Shown here in pieces: positions 34,428 through 44,078 of a stretch of DNA of 64,000 nucleotides. The stretch spans positions 1,703,693-1,767,692 of the forward strand of contig NZ_CP008852.1 in the NCBI RefSeq assembly GCF_000725345.1, written 5' to 3'. Position numbers and translations under genes: made by a program. How positions within the stretch are numbered: the stretch's first letter is position 1; each line of letters begins with the position of its first letter. This DNA is from Pelosinus sp. UFO1 (GTDB taxonomy: Bacteria; Bacillota; Negativicutes; DSM-13327). The notes beneath the pieces were generated by a model. The model searched no databases. It had not been told where the DNA came from and saw only the letters and a program-made list of their open reading frames with translations.

Positions 34428-36383
34428 TTACTTAGATAGGCGATAGCGGAAACTGCCGACACCTAGTTCTCTAGGGCTTATTGTAGTAATTTTTTCTAAT
34501 TGACTCATATCAAATTGGTAGTTTTCCTGTTGAGCTGTTAATTTATCCAATTCCTCGCGGTAAACTCTTGTAATAGCTCCTACTACGTCAGCGGTATAGT
34601 ATTGCCCTTCTATGCGATAATTTTGGACAGCAGTTAGGGAAACTAGGTGGGGTAGTAAGCATAAATCTTTAGCAAATAAAAGATTGCTTCTGCCATATTG
34701 ATCTACCATAATAGGATGTTGCTGTCCTGCGGTATCGAGTAATGCATATTGTTTTGTATCTAAAGCTGGGTCATAGCTCTTTTCGTATTGGTCGTTTAAA
34801 ATGGCATCGGGTATAGAATGGTCTGTAATCATTGCGGGTATTGATCCGTGGACAATAATTTCTAAAGGAAGTTGGCTTTTTTCTGTCAAATGAATGACTT
34901 GTTCATAGGTAGCTTCAAGAGATATTGTAGCTTTTTTTACATCATTATTTCTAAGAAGTTGAGTTGTCATGTGATTAAATACATTAAATGAAAAATCAGT
35001 TTGTATTGGGAAGTTCGAGAGTTGTCTTGCCATGGTCAAAGATCCAAGGTTACCAACCATTACACCATGAGGTTTTAACTTGCTAAGAGCAGCGAAAAAT
35101 TGCTCTAGTTCTTCACATTCTCGTTCCATTGTAATACGAGGAGTAGTAACTATAACTTTTGCATTATATTTCGTAGCTTCTTCTATGGCTTCAGATATGG
35201 ATTGTAATGTCCAGGGAAGGGCTGGTTTGGCTGATTCTCCACCAATATATATGATATTAGCTCCATTTTGGCAAGCCGCACGCAAGGAAGATAAATCAGC
35301 AACACGGACACTTAATGTAGGCTTAAATGGTTCACTAGCCTTTGGATCTTGAACTGGTACTGGTCTCTTGACTACGGTTGTCATATCGGCTTCTCGCACA
35401 GCTTGGCTAAAGAAACGGGGCTCCCGTTTACCGCTATAACCGATCGCTGTGGCACCTGGATTGCCCAAGGCATAACAAGTAGAAAAATCTCTGGACCGAC
35501 TGTTTTGTAATTCTTCCCAGCCCTGTTGATCTAAGGTATAACCTGTTGGATCAGCAATATAACGATCAATGGCTTTGCGGTATGTTTTTACGATACGGCT
35601 TACAAAATCAGCAGTACGCATACGTCCTTCAATTTTGAATGAGCGTACGCCAGCTTGTATGAGTTCAGGCAATTTGGGGTATAAACACATATCTTTCATG
35701 GCTAGTTTATAGGGACCAGGATCTTGGTCTGTAACAGGGATCCCTGTTGCTGCATCCACCAATTGATAAGGCCAGCGACAAGGTTTCAAACAACGACCAC
35801 GGTTAGAGCTTTGTCCAAAAACGACACCTGATTGTATACATTGGCCACTGTGAGAAATGCACATATCACCATGAATAAAATATTCGACTTCTATGCCAGT
35901 ACGCTCTTTCAAGAGGCTAAGCTGAGAGAGAGACATTTCCCGGTTTACGACAACACGAGTAATTCCATACCCTTGTAAGGTACGCACAGCGTGTTCGTTG
36001 TGCGTATTCATCATAATGGATGCGTGCAGGGGAACGCTTAGCTTCATTTCCCGTGCCAACTCCAAAATAGATAAATCCTGTACAATAAGTGCATCCGGCT
36101 TAAGCTCATCAAGCAGACTAAGATAAGAACGCATCTTATCAATTTCCCGGTCACTGATTAGGTTGTTAACCGTAACATGTAGTTGTACATTGTGATTATG
36201 GGCATATTCGATAGCCTTAGCCAGCATTTTATCATCAAAATTAGCGGTTGTTTTAAACATGCGCATATTGAATTGTTTGCCGCCTAGATATACAGCATCT
36301 GCTCCGGCTTCAATAGCGGCTTCTAATACATCCCATGTACCGACAGGTGCTAATAATTCAACAGAGTTTCGTGTTAATAGCAT
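34428..36383 (-). CDS. Peptidase U32-family protein with two U32-like halves
   Basis: A 651-aa cytoplasmic protein. Residues 1-330 match U32 proteins (LLAPVGTWDVLEAAIEAGADAVYLGG, YFIHGDMCISHSGQC and GRCLKPCRWPY), with cysteines suited to a cluster. The second half, from about 365, repeats the opening logic (LRAACQNGANIIYIGG) and has another IVHGSIPAM element, so it looks like a divergent duplicate. U32 proteins include RlhA and TrhP, which act in RNA hydroxylation, so an RNA-modification role is likelier than proteolysis. ATG after GGAGATG. The minus-strand run of three genes may be one operon. Confidence 0.85.
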   Translation of the reverse strand: MLLTRNSVELLAPVGTWDVLEAAIEAGADAVYLGGKQFNMRMFKTTANFDDKMLAKAIEYAHNHNVQLHVTVNNLISDREIDKMRSYLSLLDELKPDALIVQDLSILELAREMKLSVPLHASIMMNTHNEHAVRTLQGYGITRVVVNREMSLSQLSLLKERTGIEVEYFIHGDMCISHSGQCIQSGVVFGQSSNRGRCLKPCRWPYQLVDAATGIPVTDQDPGPYKLAMKDMCLYPKLPELIQAGVRSFKIEGRMRTADFVSRIVKTYRKAIDRYIADPTGYTLDQQGWEELQNSRSRDFSTCYALGNPGATAIGYSGKREPRFFSQAVREADMTTVVKRPVPVQDPKASEPFKPTLSVRVADLSSLRAACQNGANIIYIGGESAKPALPWTLQSISEAIEEATKYNAKVIVTTPRITMERECEELEQFFAALSKLKPHGVMVGNLGSLTMARQLSNFPIQTDFSFNVFNHMTTQLLRNNDVKKATISLEATYEQVIHLTEKSQLPLEIIVHGSIPAMITDHSIPDAILNDQYEKSYDPALDTKQYALLDTAGQQHPIMVDQYGRSNLLFAKDLCLLPHLVSLTAVQNYRIEGQYYTADVVGAITRVYREELDKLTAQQENYQFDMSQLEKITTISPRELGVGSFRYRLSK

Positions 36384-36415
36384 TTTTTCATCTCCAACAA
36401 TTTTAATAAGGTGAT

Positions 36416-37285
36416 TTATTGAAAAATTTCAGCTGCTTCCTGTAATAAATCTTCCGGTAAGCTGATATCTAAATTTTCTGCAGTAAACTGATTCAACAAA
36501 ATCTCTGGTGATTTTACAATATCAACAGGAATCGTTTTTACCTCTCTACCATGTAAAATCATTTCGGCTTTTACTGCACATTCCTTACCTAGTTGATAGT
36601 GGTTAGCTACCAAACCACCTAAGGCACCATCCGATATGTTAGGGGTATGAGAGGCAATAATAGGTACTCCAATGGTATCTGTATAATAAACAATAGTAGC
36701 AAAATTTTCTTCTACAATCCGTCCAATTGGCAAAAATAAAGCATCTAAACCTGATGGTAAGATATCAGGAAGATTGGATAAATCCTCAGAATTCTCAATG
36801 GCAATTTCTACTAAGCGTATGGTAGGATGAACTACTTTGCGGAAGTTTGCTACTTCAACCATAGAATTTGTATCTTTTGTGTGATAAAGTATGCCTACGG
36901 TTGTTGCTGTAGGCAGTAAACGACTGATAAAAAGCATTTTGTCTTCTGCTTTAACCATACCGGCAACTCCTGTTGCTTTACCGCCAGGTTCTGCCAAACT
37001 ATGTACAAGGTTCGCGCCGATAGGGTCAAATACAGGTGTAAATACCACAGGAATATTTGCTATAAGTTTTACAGCAGCAGTAGCCGCGGGCGTCGAGCAG
37101 GCAAATATAAGATCCACTTTTTTTTCAGCCAATTGATTGGCTAGTCCTGGAAGTTGATCAATATTTCCGTCAGCGTTTAGATAATGAAACTCAGTTTGAA
37201 TACCGAGTTGTGCAATCTCAGATTTAAAACCATGCACTGCATCGTCTAAGTTTTGTGTAAGTTGCAGAATGCCTATATTATACAA
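36416..37285 (-). CDS. ABC substrate-binding-like protein without signal peptide
   Basis: A 289-aa protein of the COG2984 type (TrpX-like ABC transporter substrate-binding family). The usual fold marks are present: MYNIGILQLTQ at the start, DLIFACSTPAATAA near 80, NIPVVFTPVFDPIGANLV near 97 and SPEILLNQFTAENLDI near the end. No signal peptide or lipobox precedes them; the protein starts directly at the first strand from TTG 37285 with GAGGTG in front. No permease or ATPase lies nearby. It may be a cytoplasmic ligand-binding or regulatory protein, or a decayed transporter part. It sits upstream of the U32 gene on the same strand. Confidence 0.78.
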   Translation of the reverse strand: MYNIGILQLTQNLDDAVHGFKSEIAQLGIQTEFHYLNADGNIDQLPGLANQLAEKKVDLIFACSTPAATAAVKLIANIPVVFTPVFDPIGANLVHSLAEPGGKATGVAGMVKAEDKMLFISRLLPTATTVGILYHTKDTNSMVEVANFRKVVHPTIRLVEIAIENSEDLSNLPDILPSGLDALFLPIGRIVEENFATIVYYTDTIGVPIIASHTPNISDGALGGLVANHYQLGKECAVKAEMILHGREVKTIPVDIVKSPEILLNQFTAENLDISLPEDLLQEAAEIFQ

Positions 37286-37525
37286 TTGATAACACCTCTT
37301 TAAACATTTCTAACCACTATAAATTCAACAAATTATGAGTAATACCTGCGAAAGATTGTGAAAAAATATCCTAATTTTCGAAAAAAATATATTATATTGT
37401 TAGATTAAGAGGGAAAGTAGTAAATTTCAGTAAGGAATGTTATTTCGTTATTCCATACTATAAAGTATAATGAAAAGGAACTTTTCTATACAATTAGTTT
37501 TCTGTCTTCGGAAGGGTGTGAAAAT

Positions 37526-40500
37526 ATGAAGCAACAACTACAGCATTCGAATAATAAACCATTTGTACATTTACATGTTCATACAGAATATAGCTTATTA
37601 GATGGTGCTAGCCGTGTTAACGCTTTAGTAAAGCGGGCAAAGGAATTGGGTATGCCAGCCATTGCAATTACAGATCATGGCACTATGTATGGCGCTATAG
37701 AATTTTATAAACAAGCAAAAAAACAAGGTATTAAGCCAATTATTGGCTGCGAAGTATACGTGGCTCCTCGCTCTCGTCAGGAAAGAACAATGGTGGAGGG
37801 AGAAGCCTACTATCATTTAGTACTTTTGGCGGAAACGGACGAGGGCTATCGTAATTTGATTGAGCTTGTGTCACGGGCCAATACAGAAGGTTTTTATTAT
37901 AAACCAAGGGTGGATAAGGAACTACTCAGTATCTATAGTAAAGGGCTTATTTGTCTAAGTGCCTGTATTGCAGGAGAAATCCCATCTTGGTTGTTAAAAG
38001 GAAATATTGATACTGCAGAGGCTTTGATTCAAGAGTATATTACCATATTCGGCAAAGATAACTTTTTTTTGGAACTACAGGATCATGGAATACCAGAACA
38101 AAAAAAGGTAAATAAGTTCTTAATAGAGATGGCCGAGAAGTTTGGTGTTGGCTTAGTAGCTACTAATGACTTACATTATATTAATAAAAAGGATGCGGAA
38201 TGTCATGATGTGCTGTTATGCATTCAAATGGGTAAGACGGTAGATGACACAGCTAGGATGAAGTTTTCTAGCGATGAATTTTATCTGAAGAATTTCGATG
38301 AAATGTCCCAGTTATTTGGAGAACATCCAAAAGCCTTGACAAATACTTGTCTTATTGCTGAGCGCTGTAATGTAAATCTAGAGTTTGGGAATTTGTATTT
38401 GCCTGAATTCCCCGTACCAGAAGGTCTTACAGCAGATGAGTACCTTGAGCAGCTATGTAAAGAGAAATTAGCGGAACGTTACAGCGATATCACACCTGAG
38501 GTACTAGAGCGTCTTGCATTTGAGCTAGACGTGATTATAAAGATGGGTTTTGCTGGGTACTTTTTAATTGTGTGGGATTTTATTAATCATGCTAGGCAGC
38601 AGGAGATTCCAGTCGGACCAGGCAGAGGGTCAGCAGCCGGTAGTATTGTGTCTTATTTGCTAGGGATTACCAATATTGATCCTATTGCCTACGGATTGCT
38701 GTTTGAAAGGTTTCTAAATCCTGAGCGGGTCACCATGCCCGATATTGATATTGATTTTTGTTATGTGAAACGCGGTAAGGTTATCGAATATGTATCGGAA
38801 CGATATGGGGCTGATAAAGTGGCCCAAATTATTACCTTTGGAACGATGGCAGCAAAGGGAGCTATTCGCGATGTAGGGCGGGCTTTAAATATGCCTTATG
38901 GAGAAGTCGACCGCATTGCTAAAATGGTGCCAAATGAACTGGGCATAACTTTAAAACGTGCCTTGGAAATTAGCTCTGAATTTCGGACAGCTTATGAAAG
39001 CGAAGCAATGGTGGGAAAACTTTTGGATTTGGCCATGGCAGTTGAAGGTTTGCCCCGGCATGCTTCTACCCATGCAGCTGGGCTCGTAATTTCCAAGGAG
39101 CCTTTGACTCATTATGTGCCACTGCAGAACTCAGCCGAAGGTTTTCTGACGACCCAGTATGATAAGGATAAAGTAGAAGAGCTAGGCTTATTGAAGATGG
39201 ACTTGCTCGGCCTTAGAACCTTAACTGTCATTGGCGATACGATAAAGCTAGTGAAGGAAAGTCAGGGCATCAAAATAGATATTGATAAGATCCCTTTTGA
39301 TGATCCTAAAGTAAGTGCTATGTTGACGAGTGGGGATACGGCGGGAGTCTTTCAATTAGAGTCAAGTGGTATGACTGCTTTAGTTAAAGACTTAAAACCG
39401 GAATGTTTTGCAGATTTAATTCCTTTAGTCGCTTTATATCGGCCAGGTCCTTTGGGAAGCGGCATGGTGGAAGACTTTATTAATGGACGCAACGGTAAAA
39501 AGCAAGTGACTTACGTACATCCTTTACTAGAGCCTATCTTACATGACACCTTTGGCGTTATCCTATACCAGGAACAGGTTATGCAGATTGCGTCTGTTAT
39601 GGCTGGTTTTACTTTAGGTCAAGCTGATCTTTTGCGGCGGGCGATGGGTAAAAAGAAACATGATGTACTAGATGCTCAGCGAGAGAACTTTTTACGTGGC
39701 GCAATGGAGCGGGGCATTGAAGGAAAAATGGCGGGAGAAATCTTTGACTTAATGGCCCATTTTGCGGATTATGGCTTTAATAAATCTCATAGTGCGGCTT
39801 ATGCCTTAGTTGCTTATCAAACAGCCTATTTAAAGGCAAATTACCCCCAGGAATTTATGGCGGCGCTGCTATCTAGTGTTATGGGGACAAATGATAAAAT
39901 AGGCTCTTATATTGAAACTTGTCGCCAAATGGGAATTGCTGTATTGCCGCCAGATATAAACGCGAGTCAAAGCAGCTTTAGTGTTGATGGTTCTGGGATA
40001 CGCTTTGGTTTGGCCGCAGTAAAAAATGTAGGGGAGAATGCCATTCAAAATATGGTAGCTTCCCGTGATGCAGATGGAAAGTTTGAATCATTAGTGGACT
40101 TATGTACAAGGGTAGATATGCGGGTTATTAATAAGCGTGTTATTGAAAGTTTGATTAAATGTGGGGCTTTTGACTCATTAGGGGCAAGACGTTCCCAGCT
40201 GCTAGCTGTACTGGATCGTGCTGTCGATATGGCTGGGGTAAGACAAAGGGATAGAGTCAGCGGGCAAATTGGACTCTTTGGTGAAGAAACTCTAAATGAG
40301 GCAGATGAACTTATCTTGCCTGATATTCCTGAAATTCCAAAAGATCAAATACTAGCCTTAGAAAAAGAAATTACTGGTTTTTATGTTACAGGGCATCCTC
40401 TAGATGCTTATCGGGATAAGATGAATCATTTTACACCATTAAGTGAGCTTGTTAGTGGTGAGTATGGAGATGGTAAGTCAGTAAAAGTAGCTGGTCTTAT

Positions 40501-40954
40501 TATGAATGCAAAACGCATTACGACTCGTAATGGGGATATGATGTGTTTTATGGTCCTTGAGGATTTTACAGAACAGATGGAAGTAATCGTTTTTCCAAGA
40601 ATATTTGACAAGTTTAGTAAAGTTTTGCTGCCCGATATGCCTGTAAAAGTAAGTGGACGTCTAAATATGAGTGAAGATAAGGCGAAAGTAATTGCGGATG
40701 ATATTCAGCTCCTTAGTGATACAGAAAATATAGAAGTACGGCTTAAAATAAGTAAGCTGCAAGAGAGTGGAGAAGTGTTTGAACAATTGAAACAAGTTTT
40801 TAAAATGTATCCTGGTTCATCTGTCGTATTTTTACATCTTATTGACAGCCGTCGTGTTATTAAGACGGAAAAACAATTTTGGATTAAGCCCACTGCCCAA
40901 GCAATTGAGGCATTAGAAAATATTATTGGTAAAGGCCGGGTAACGGTTGCCTGA
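37526..40954 (+). CDS. dnaE: DNA polymerase III subunit alpha (DnaE)
   Basis: A replicative polymerase subunit of 1142 aa. The N-terminal PHP domain (HLHVHTEYSLLDGA near residue 15) is intact. The C-family catalytic aspartates lie in MPDIDIDF near residue 405, and GPGRGSAAGSIVSYLLGI near 370 is the palm/nucleotide region. A helix-hairpin-helix area and a C-terminal OB fold (GLIMNAKRITTRNGDMMCF near 990) follow. It is DnaE and not the PolC type. ATG start after GGAAGGG. A palindromic terminator lies right after the stop. Confidence 0.96.
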   Translation: MKQQLQHSNNKPFVHLHVHTEYSLLDGASRVNALVKRAKELGMPAIAITDHGTMYGAIEFYKQAKKQGIKPIIGCEVYVAPRSRQERTMVEGEAYYHLVLLAETDEGYRNLIELVSRANTEGFYYKPRVDKELLSIYSKGLICLSACIAGEIPSWLLKGNIDTAEALIQEYITIFGKDNFFLELQDHGIPEQKKVNKFLIEMAEKFGVGLVATNDLHYINKKDAECHDVLLCIQMGKTVDDTARMKFSSDEFYLKNFDEMSQLFGEHPKALTNTCLIAERCNVNLEFGNLYLPEFPVPEGLTADEYLEQLCKEKLAERYSDITPEVLERLAFELDVIIKMGFAGYFLIVWDFINHARQQEIPVGPGRGSAAGSIVSYLLGITNIDPIAYGLLFERFLNPERVTMPDIDIDFCYVKRGKVIEYVSERYGADKVAQIITFGTMAAKGAIRDVGRALNMPYGEVDRIAKMVPNELGITLKRALEISSEFRTAYESEAMVGKLLDLAMAVEGLPRHASTHAAGLVISKEPLTHYVPLQNSAEGFLTTQYDKDKVEELGLLKMDLLGLRTLTVIGDTIKLVKESQGIKIDIDKIPFDDPKVSAMLTSGDTAGVFQLESSGMTALVKDLKPECFADLIPLVALYRPGPLGSGMVEDFINGRNGKKQVTYVHPLLEPILHDTFGVILYQEQVMQIASVMAGFTLGQADLLRRAMGKKKHDVLDAQRENFLRGAMERGIEGKMAGEIFDLMAHFADYGFNKSHSAAYALVAYQTAYLKANYPQEFMAALLSSVMGTNDKIGSYIETCRQMGIAVLPPDINASQSSFSVDGSGIRFGLAAVKNVGENAIQNMVASRDADGKFESLVDLCTRVDMRVINKRVIESLIKCGAFDSLGARRSQLLAVLDRAVDMAGVRQRDRVSGQIGLFGEETLNEADELILPDIPEIPKDQILALEKEITGFYVTGHPLDAYRDKMNHFTPLSELVSGEYGDGKSVKVAGLIMNAKRITTRNGDMMCFMVLEDFTEQMEVIVFPRIFDKFSKVLLPDMPVKVSGRLNMSEDKAKVIADDIQLLSDTENIEVRLKISKLQESGEVFEQLKQVFKMYPGSSVVFLHLIDSRRVIKTEKQFWIKPTAQAIEALENIIGKGRVTVA

Positions 40955-40956
40955 CA

Positions 40957-40991
40957 AAAAAGGACTTGGCCATGGCCAAGTCCTTTTTTTA
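40957..40991. terminator. Bidirectional terminator between dnaE and the YdcF-like gene
   Basis: AAAAAAGGACTTGGCC and GGCCAAGTCCTTTTTTT are perfectly symmetrical, so they serve dnaE on + and the convergent gene on -. Confidence 0.95.
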
Positions 40992-41567
40992 CTTTCCAGT
41001 GAGCAGTAGAACAGCGATTGCTGCTCCCTCACGGACATATTGTTTTGTAGTAAGATAAAAGTTGTCAGCCATGGGGGCAGGGGCACCAGTTGCTGATATT
41101 CCTTGATTTTGGGCTAGGATAAGAGAACGGCGTATGTGCGAAGCATTCGATACAATTATGGCAGTTTTTAAGTTGTTTTCCTGCATAATCTTATGAGAAT
41201 TAGCTAAGTTTTGCATTGTGTTAAAGGATTGATCTTCTACAAAAATATGCTCTGAGGGGATGCCATGATTCACTAGATAGTTTTTCATGCTGCTAGCCTC
41301 GCTGATAGCTTCGTCTTTCCCTTGTGCGCCACTAACAATAATCCTTTTGGCATAGCCCTCCCTATAGAGTTTAATTCCTTCATCAAGACGTAGACTAAGC
41401 ATGAGACTAGGATCTTGCCCGATAAGTTTGGCTCCCAGGATGATGATGGTGTCACTGGCAGATGGTTGTGTTAGATAACCAACTGCAATAATTGGGATCT
41501 CGATGGATAAAGTTATTATGAGAACTATAAATAGAATATACCGCTGCAACTTTTTCGAGTAGTTCAT
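40989..41567 (-). CDS. YdcF/DUF218-family envelope protein
   Basis: A 192-aa protein with one N-terminal membrane anchor (about residues 10-30) and a DUF218 domain, the group of YdcF/SanA/ElyC. The family core is IIILGAKLIG near 42, a serine-glycine stretch IVSGAQGKDEAISEA near 75, and IVSNASHIRRSL near 138. Members often affect envelope or vancomycin tolerance; their enzymatic activity is not firm. GGGAGG precedes the ATG. Confidence 0.82.
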   Translation of the reverse strand: MNYSKKLQRYILFIVLIITLSIEIPIIAVGYLTQPSASDTIIILGAKLIGQDPSLMLSLRLDEGIKLYREGYAKRIIVSGAQGKDEAISEASSMKNYLVNHGIPSEHIFVEDQSFNTMQNLANSHKIMQENNLKTAIIVSNASHIRRSLILAQNQGISATGAPAPMADNFYLTTKQYVREGAAIAVLLLTGK

Positions 41568-41706
41568 ATTGGCCTCCCAAGGATAATATCACATTGTCTA
41601 TTATATAATATTGTAAAGGAAAATGTTACATTAGTGCAATGGTAGTAAAAGTTAGTTGAAAATAGGTGAATAATTTTTACTTTTGGCAGAAAACGCCAAG
41701 AATTTA

Positions 41707-41734
41707 GCAGGAATAAAATCCGATATGGAGAAAG
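41707..41734 (+). promoter_or_regulatory. SigH-like promoter element upstream of the DUF2007-like gene
   Basis: GCAGGAATA at 41707-41715 and TGGAGAAAG at 41726-41734 have the same spacing as the other four copies; the -10 side has mismatches. It is the weakest of the set. A short TTGGC/GCCAA hairpin lies just before it. Confidence 0.35.
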
Positions 41735-41818
41735 CAATGTAGAGATTTGATTTTCATGGTACTATGAGTAGATTAGTAGGGTAGTTTCAAAAATATGGGA
41801 ATAATAGCAGGAGGAATT

Positions 41819-42019
41819 ATGTGGACTGTAATATATATTGCAACGAATCGAGCTCAAGCTGAAAAATTGAAGAACTTACTATGTACAGAGGGAATTTTGG
41901 CCAATACAAGACAAGCCGGTGTTTCGTCCGTTGTTGGTGATGGTATATATGAAATATTAGTACTGGAATCAGAAGCAGATGAAGCACATGCAGTTCTTTG
42001 TCAGCATGCGATAAAATAA
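41819..42019 (+). CDS. DUF2007-like small signal-transducing protein
   Basis: A 66-aa protein beginning MWTVIYIATNRAQAEKLKNLL, typical of the DUF2007/GlnB-like small domain. Role unknown. ATG 41819 follows AGGAGG at 41808-41813; the longer reading to 41795 includes that ribosome site and is wrong. A structured spacer separates it from pyk. Confidence 0.7.
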   Translation: MWTVIYIATNRAQAEKLKNLLCTEGILANTRQAGVSSVVGDGIYEILVLESEADEAHAVLCQHAIK

Positions 42020-42025
42020 AGAAAA

Positions 42026-42135
42026 CTAAGATTAGGTAGAGGTATTAACTTATCTAAATCTTAGACGCCCTTATCCAGGGGCTAGTTCCTTTTAACTCCC
42101 ACTGTAGAAGATAGGGGAGTATAAGAGCGACTTAG
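42026..42135 (+). ncRNA. Possible structured leader RNA upstream of pyk
   Basis: Several nested complementarities occur in about 110 bases. CTAAGATT (42026-42033) pairs with AATCTTAG (42057-42064). GACGCCCTTAT (42064-42074) pairs with ATAAGAGCGAC (42121-42131) at 9 of 11 positions. Inside that outer stem, GCCC/GGGC and ACTCCC (42095-42100)/GGGAGT form two hairpins. A second CTTAG at 42131-42135 could replace the first as partner of CTAAG, giving two exclusive folds. No known riboswitch class was recognised. It could also be a free small RNA. Confidence 0.4.
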
Positions 42136-42186
42136 TACCGGATTCATTGTATTATATGTTTTAAAAATTGTAGGAGAGTGTACAGC

Positions 42187-43941
42187 GTGCTAAAAAAGAC
42201 GAAAATTATTTGTACATTAGGACCAAGTACAGATAAAACAGGTATTTTGGAAAATTTGCTGGTAGAAGGTATGAATGTTAGCCGTTTTAATTTTTCCCAT
42301 GGATCTCACGAAGAACAAGGTAAACGTATTGAAATGCTGCGTGCCGCTAGCAAAAAACTGAATAAAACAGTAGCCTTATTATTAGATACCAAAGGGCCAG
42401 AAATACGTTTGGGTAAATTTGCTAGTGGGAAAGTTCACTTAACAACAGGACAAGCATTTACATTGACGTCAAAGGAAATCTTAGGGACAGTAGATAGGGC
42501 ATCTGTTAATTACAGCTTATTACCGCAAGAGGTAAATGTAGGTAATACAATTTTATTATCTGATGGCTTAATTAGTTTACGTGTAGACGCTGTCCAGGAT
42601 GATGAAATCGTTACTACAGTGCTAAATAGTGGCGATATTAGTGATCGGAAAAGAGTAGCAGTACCTGATGTAAGTCTTAATATGCCCTTTTTATCAGAAC
42701 AAGATGAGGCAGATATCTTATTTGGTGTTAAGCAGAATATGGATTTCATTGCGGCATCTTTTGTGCAAAGAGCAGCTGATATCTTGGCAATTCGTAAATT
42801 ACTGGAAAGTGTTAATGCCCATATGGAGATTATCGCTAAAATTGAAAACGCAGAAGGTGTTAGAAATATCGATGAAATCTTAAAAGTTGCTGATGGCATC
42901 ATGGTAGCCAGAGGTGATTTAGGAGTAGAGATTCCAACAGAAGAAGTTCCAATTGTACAAAAACGTTTAATCGATAAATGTAACAAAGCAGGTAAACCGG
43001 TAATCACTGCGACCCAGATGTTAGAGTCGATGATGGTGAACCCTCGCCCTACGCGAGCAGAAGCGAGTGATATTGCCAATGCCATTTTGGACGGTACAGA
43101 TTGTATTATGCTAAGTGGAGAGACTGCATCAGGGGATTACCCTGTTGAAGCCGTGAAAACTATGGCTCGGATAGCTATACGTACGGAGGAATCGTTACAA
43201 TATAGATCCATCTTACAAGCTAACGGTGTAATGCTGCAAAATACGACTACAGATGCGATTAGTCATGCTACCGTGCAGGTTGCTTATGAATTAAACGCGG
43301 CAGCTATTATCACAGCTACAGAACACGGCTATACAGCTCGGATGGTATCAAAGTATCGTCCGCAAGCTCACATTGCAGCTGTAACGCCAAATGAAAAAAC
43401 GATGAGACGTATGATGCTGTTTTGGGGTGTACAGCCCATAATGGGAGTAGCAACAAAAAATTCTGATGAGATGGTACAAAATGCTATGAATAGAGCAGTC
43501 GAACACGGGGTGGTAAAAGAGGGAGACCTGGTGGTAGTTACTGCTGGAGTTCCAGTGGGTATGTCTGGTACTACGAATATGATTCGGGTACATGTTGTGG
43601 GTAATATTTTGCTTCGCGGGGTAGGTATTGGACAATGTTCCGTAACTGGTAAGGTTTGTATTGCCCATTCGATTAAAGATGTTAAAAACAAGTTCCAGCC
43701 AGGGGACATTTTAGTTGTAACGGGTGTGGATGAAGAAACAGCAGTTTATGCGGCAAAGGCATCAGCAATTATCGCTGAAGAAGGGGGACTAACTTCAAAC
43801 GCGGCTATTGTAGGTATTAGTGTTGGCATACCTGTTATAATTGGTGTTGATGGTGCAGTAGAACGTTTAACAGATGGATCATTAGTTACAGTTGATGGGT
43901 CAAGAGGGCTTATTTATCAAGGCGAAATAAACGCTAGATAG
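42187..43941 (+). CDS. pyk: Pyruvate kinase with extra C-terminal domain
   Basis: Glycolytic enzyme forming pyruvate and ATP from PEP and ADP. From GTG 42187 it is 584 aa, typical of Bacillus-type enzymes. The start is KKTKIICTLGPST; the catalytic lysine region IIAKIENAEGV lies near 218 and MVARGDLGVEIP near 243. Residues 475-584 form a PEP-utiliser-like domain (LTSNAAIVGISVGIPVIIGV) with Asn at the position where phosphotransferases have the active His, so it is probably structural or regulatory. AGGAG at 42172-42176 fits GTG 42187 better than GTG 42178. Confidence 0.95.
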   Translation: MLKKTKIICTLGPSTDKTGILENLLVEGMNVSRFNFSHGSHEEQGKRIEMLRAASKKLNKTVALLLDTKGPEIRLGKFASGKVHLTTGQAFTLTSKEILGTVDRASVNYSLLPQEVNVGNTILLSDGLISLRVDAVQDDEIVTTVLNSGDISDRKRVAVPDVSLNMPFLSEQDEADILFGVKQNMDFIAASFVQRAADILAIRKLLESVNAHMEIIAKIENAEGVRNIDEILKVADGIMVARGDLGVEIPTEEVPIVQKRLIDKCNKAGKPVITATQMLESMMVNPRPTRAEASDIANAILDGTDCIMLSGETASGDYPVEAVKTMARIAIRTEESLQYRSILQANGVMLQNTTTDAISHATVQVAYELNAAAIITATEHGYTARMVSKYRPQAHIAAVTPNEKTMRRMMLFWGVQPIMGVATKNSDEMVQNAMNRAVEHGVVKEGDLVVVTAGVPVGMSGTTNMIRVHVVGNILLRGVGIGQCSVTGKVCIAHSIKDVKNKFQPGDILVVTGVDEETAVYAAKASAIIAEEGGLTSNAAIVGISVGIPVIIGVDGAVERLTDGSLVTVDGSRGLIYQGEINAR

Positions 43942-43999
43942 CGAGGCTATCAGATAGATAAGTTTTCCCGGAAGAAATTGCTGTCGTACTGCCATAAGT

Positions 44000-44037
44000 C
44001 ACTTATAAGACTCTGGGTTTCTAGAGTCTTATAAGTG
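44000..44037. terminator. 15-bp perfect hairpin after pyk
   Basis: CACTTATAAGACTCT and AGAGTCTTATAAGTG flank GGGTTTCT, about 60 bases after pyk. The following TATAGTAAAA is not a T-run, so termination strength is uncertain. Confidence 0.6.
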
Positions 44038-44078
44038 TATAGTAAAAGACTATTATTGATGAGCGGAGGGTGTTACTA

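Noticed and set aside
42114-42122. GGGGAGTA as the start of a yybP-ykoY riboswitch
   Set aside because: The other conserved parts of that class are missing and the downstream gene is pyk.
42510-43085. 191-aa ORF on the minus strand within pyk
   Set aside because: It is a shadow of the conserved pyk frame, with no ribosome site and a Ser/Ile-rich composition typical of antisense frames.
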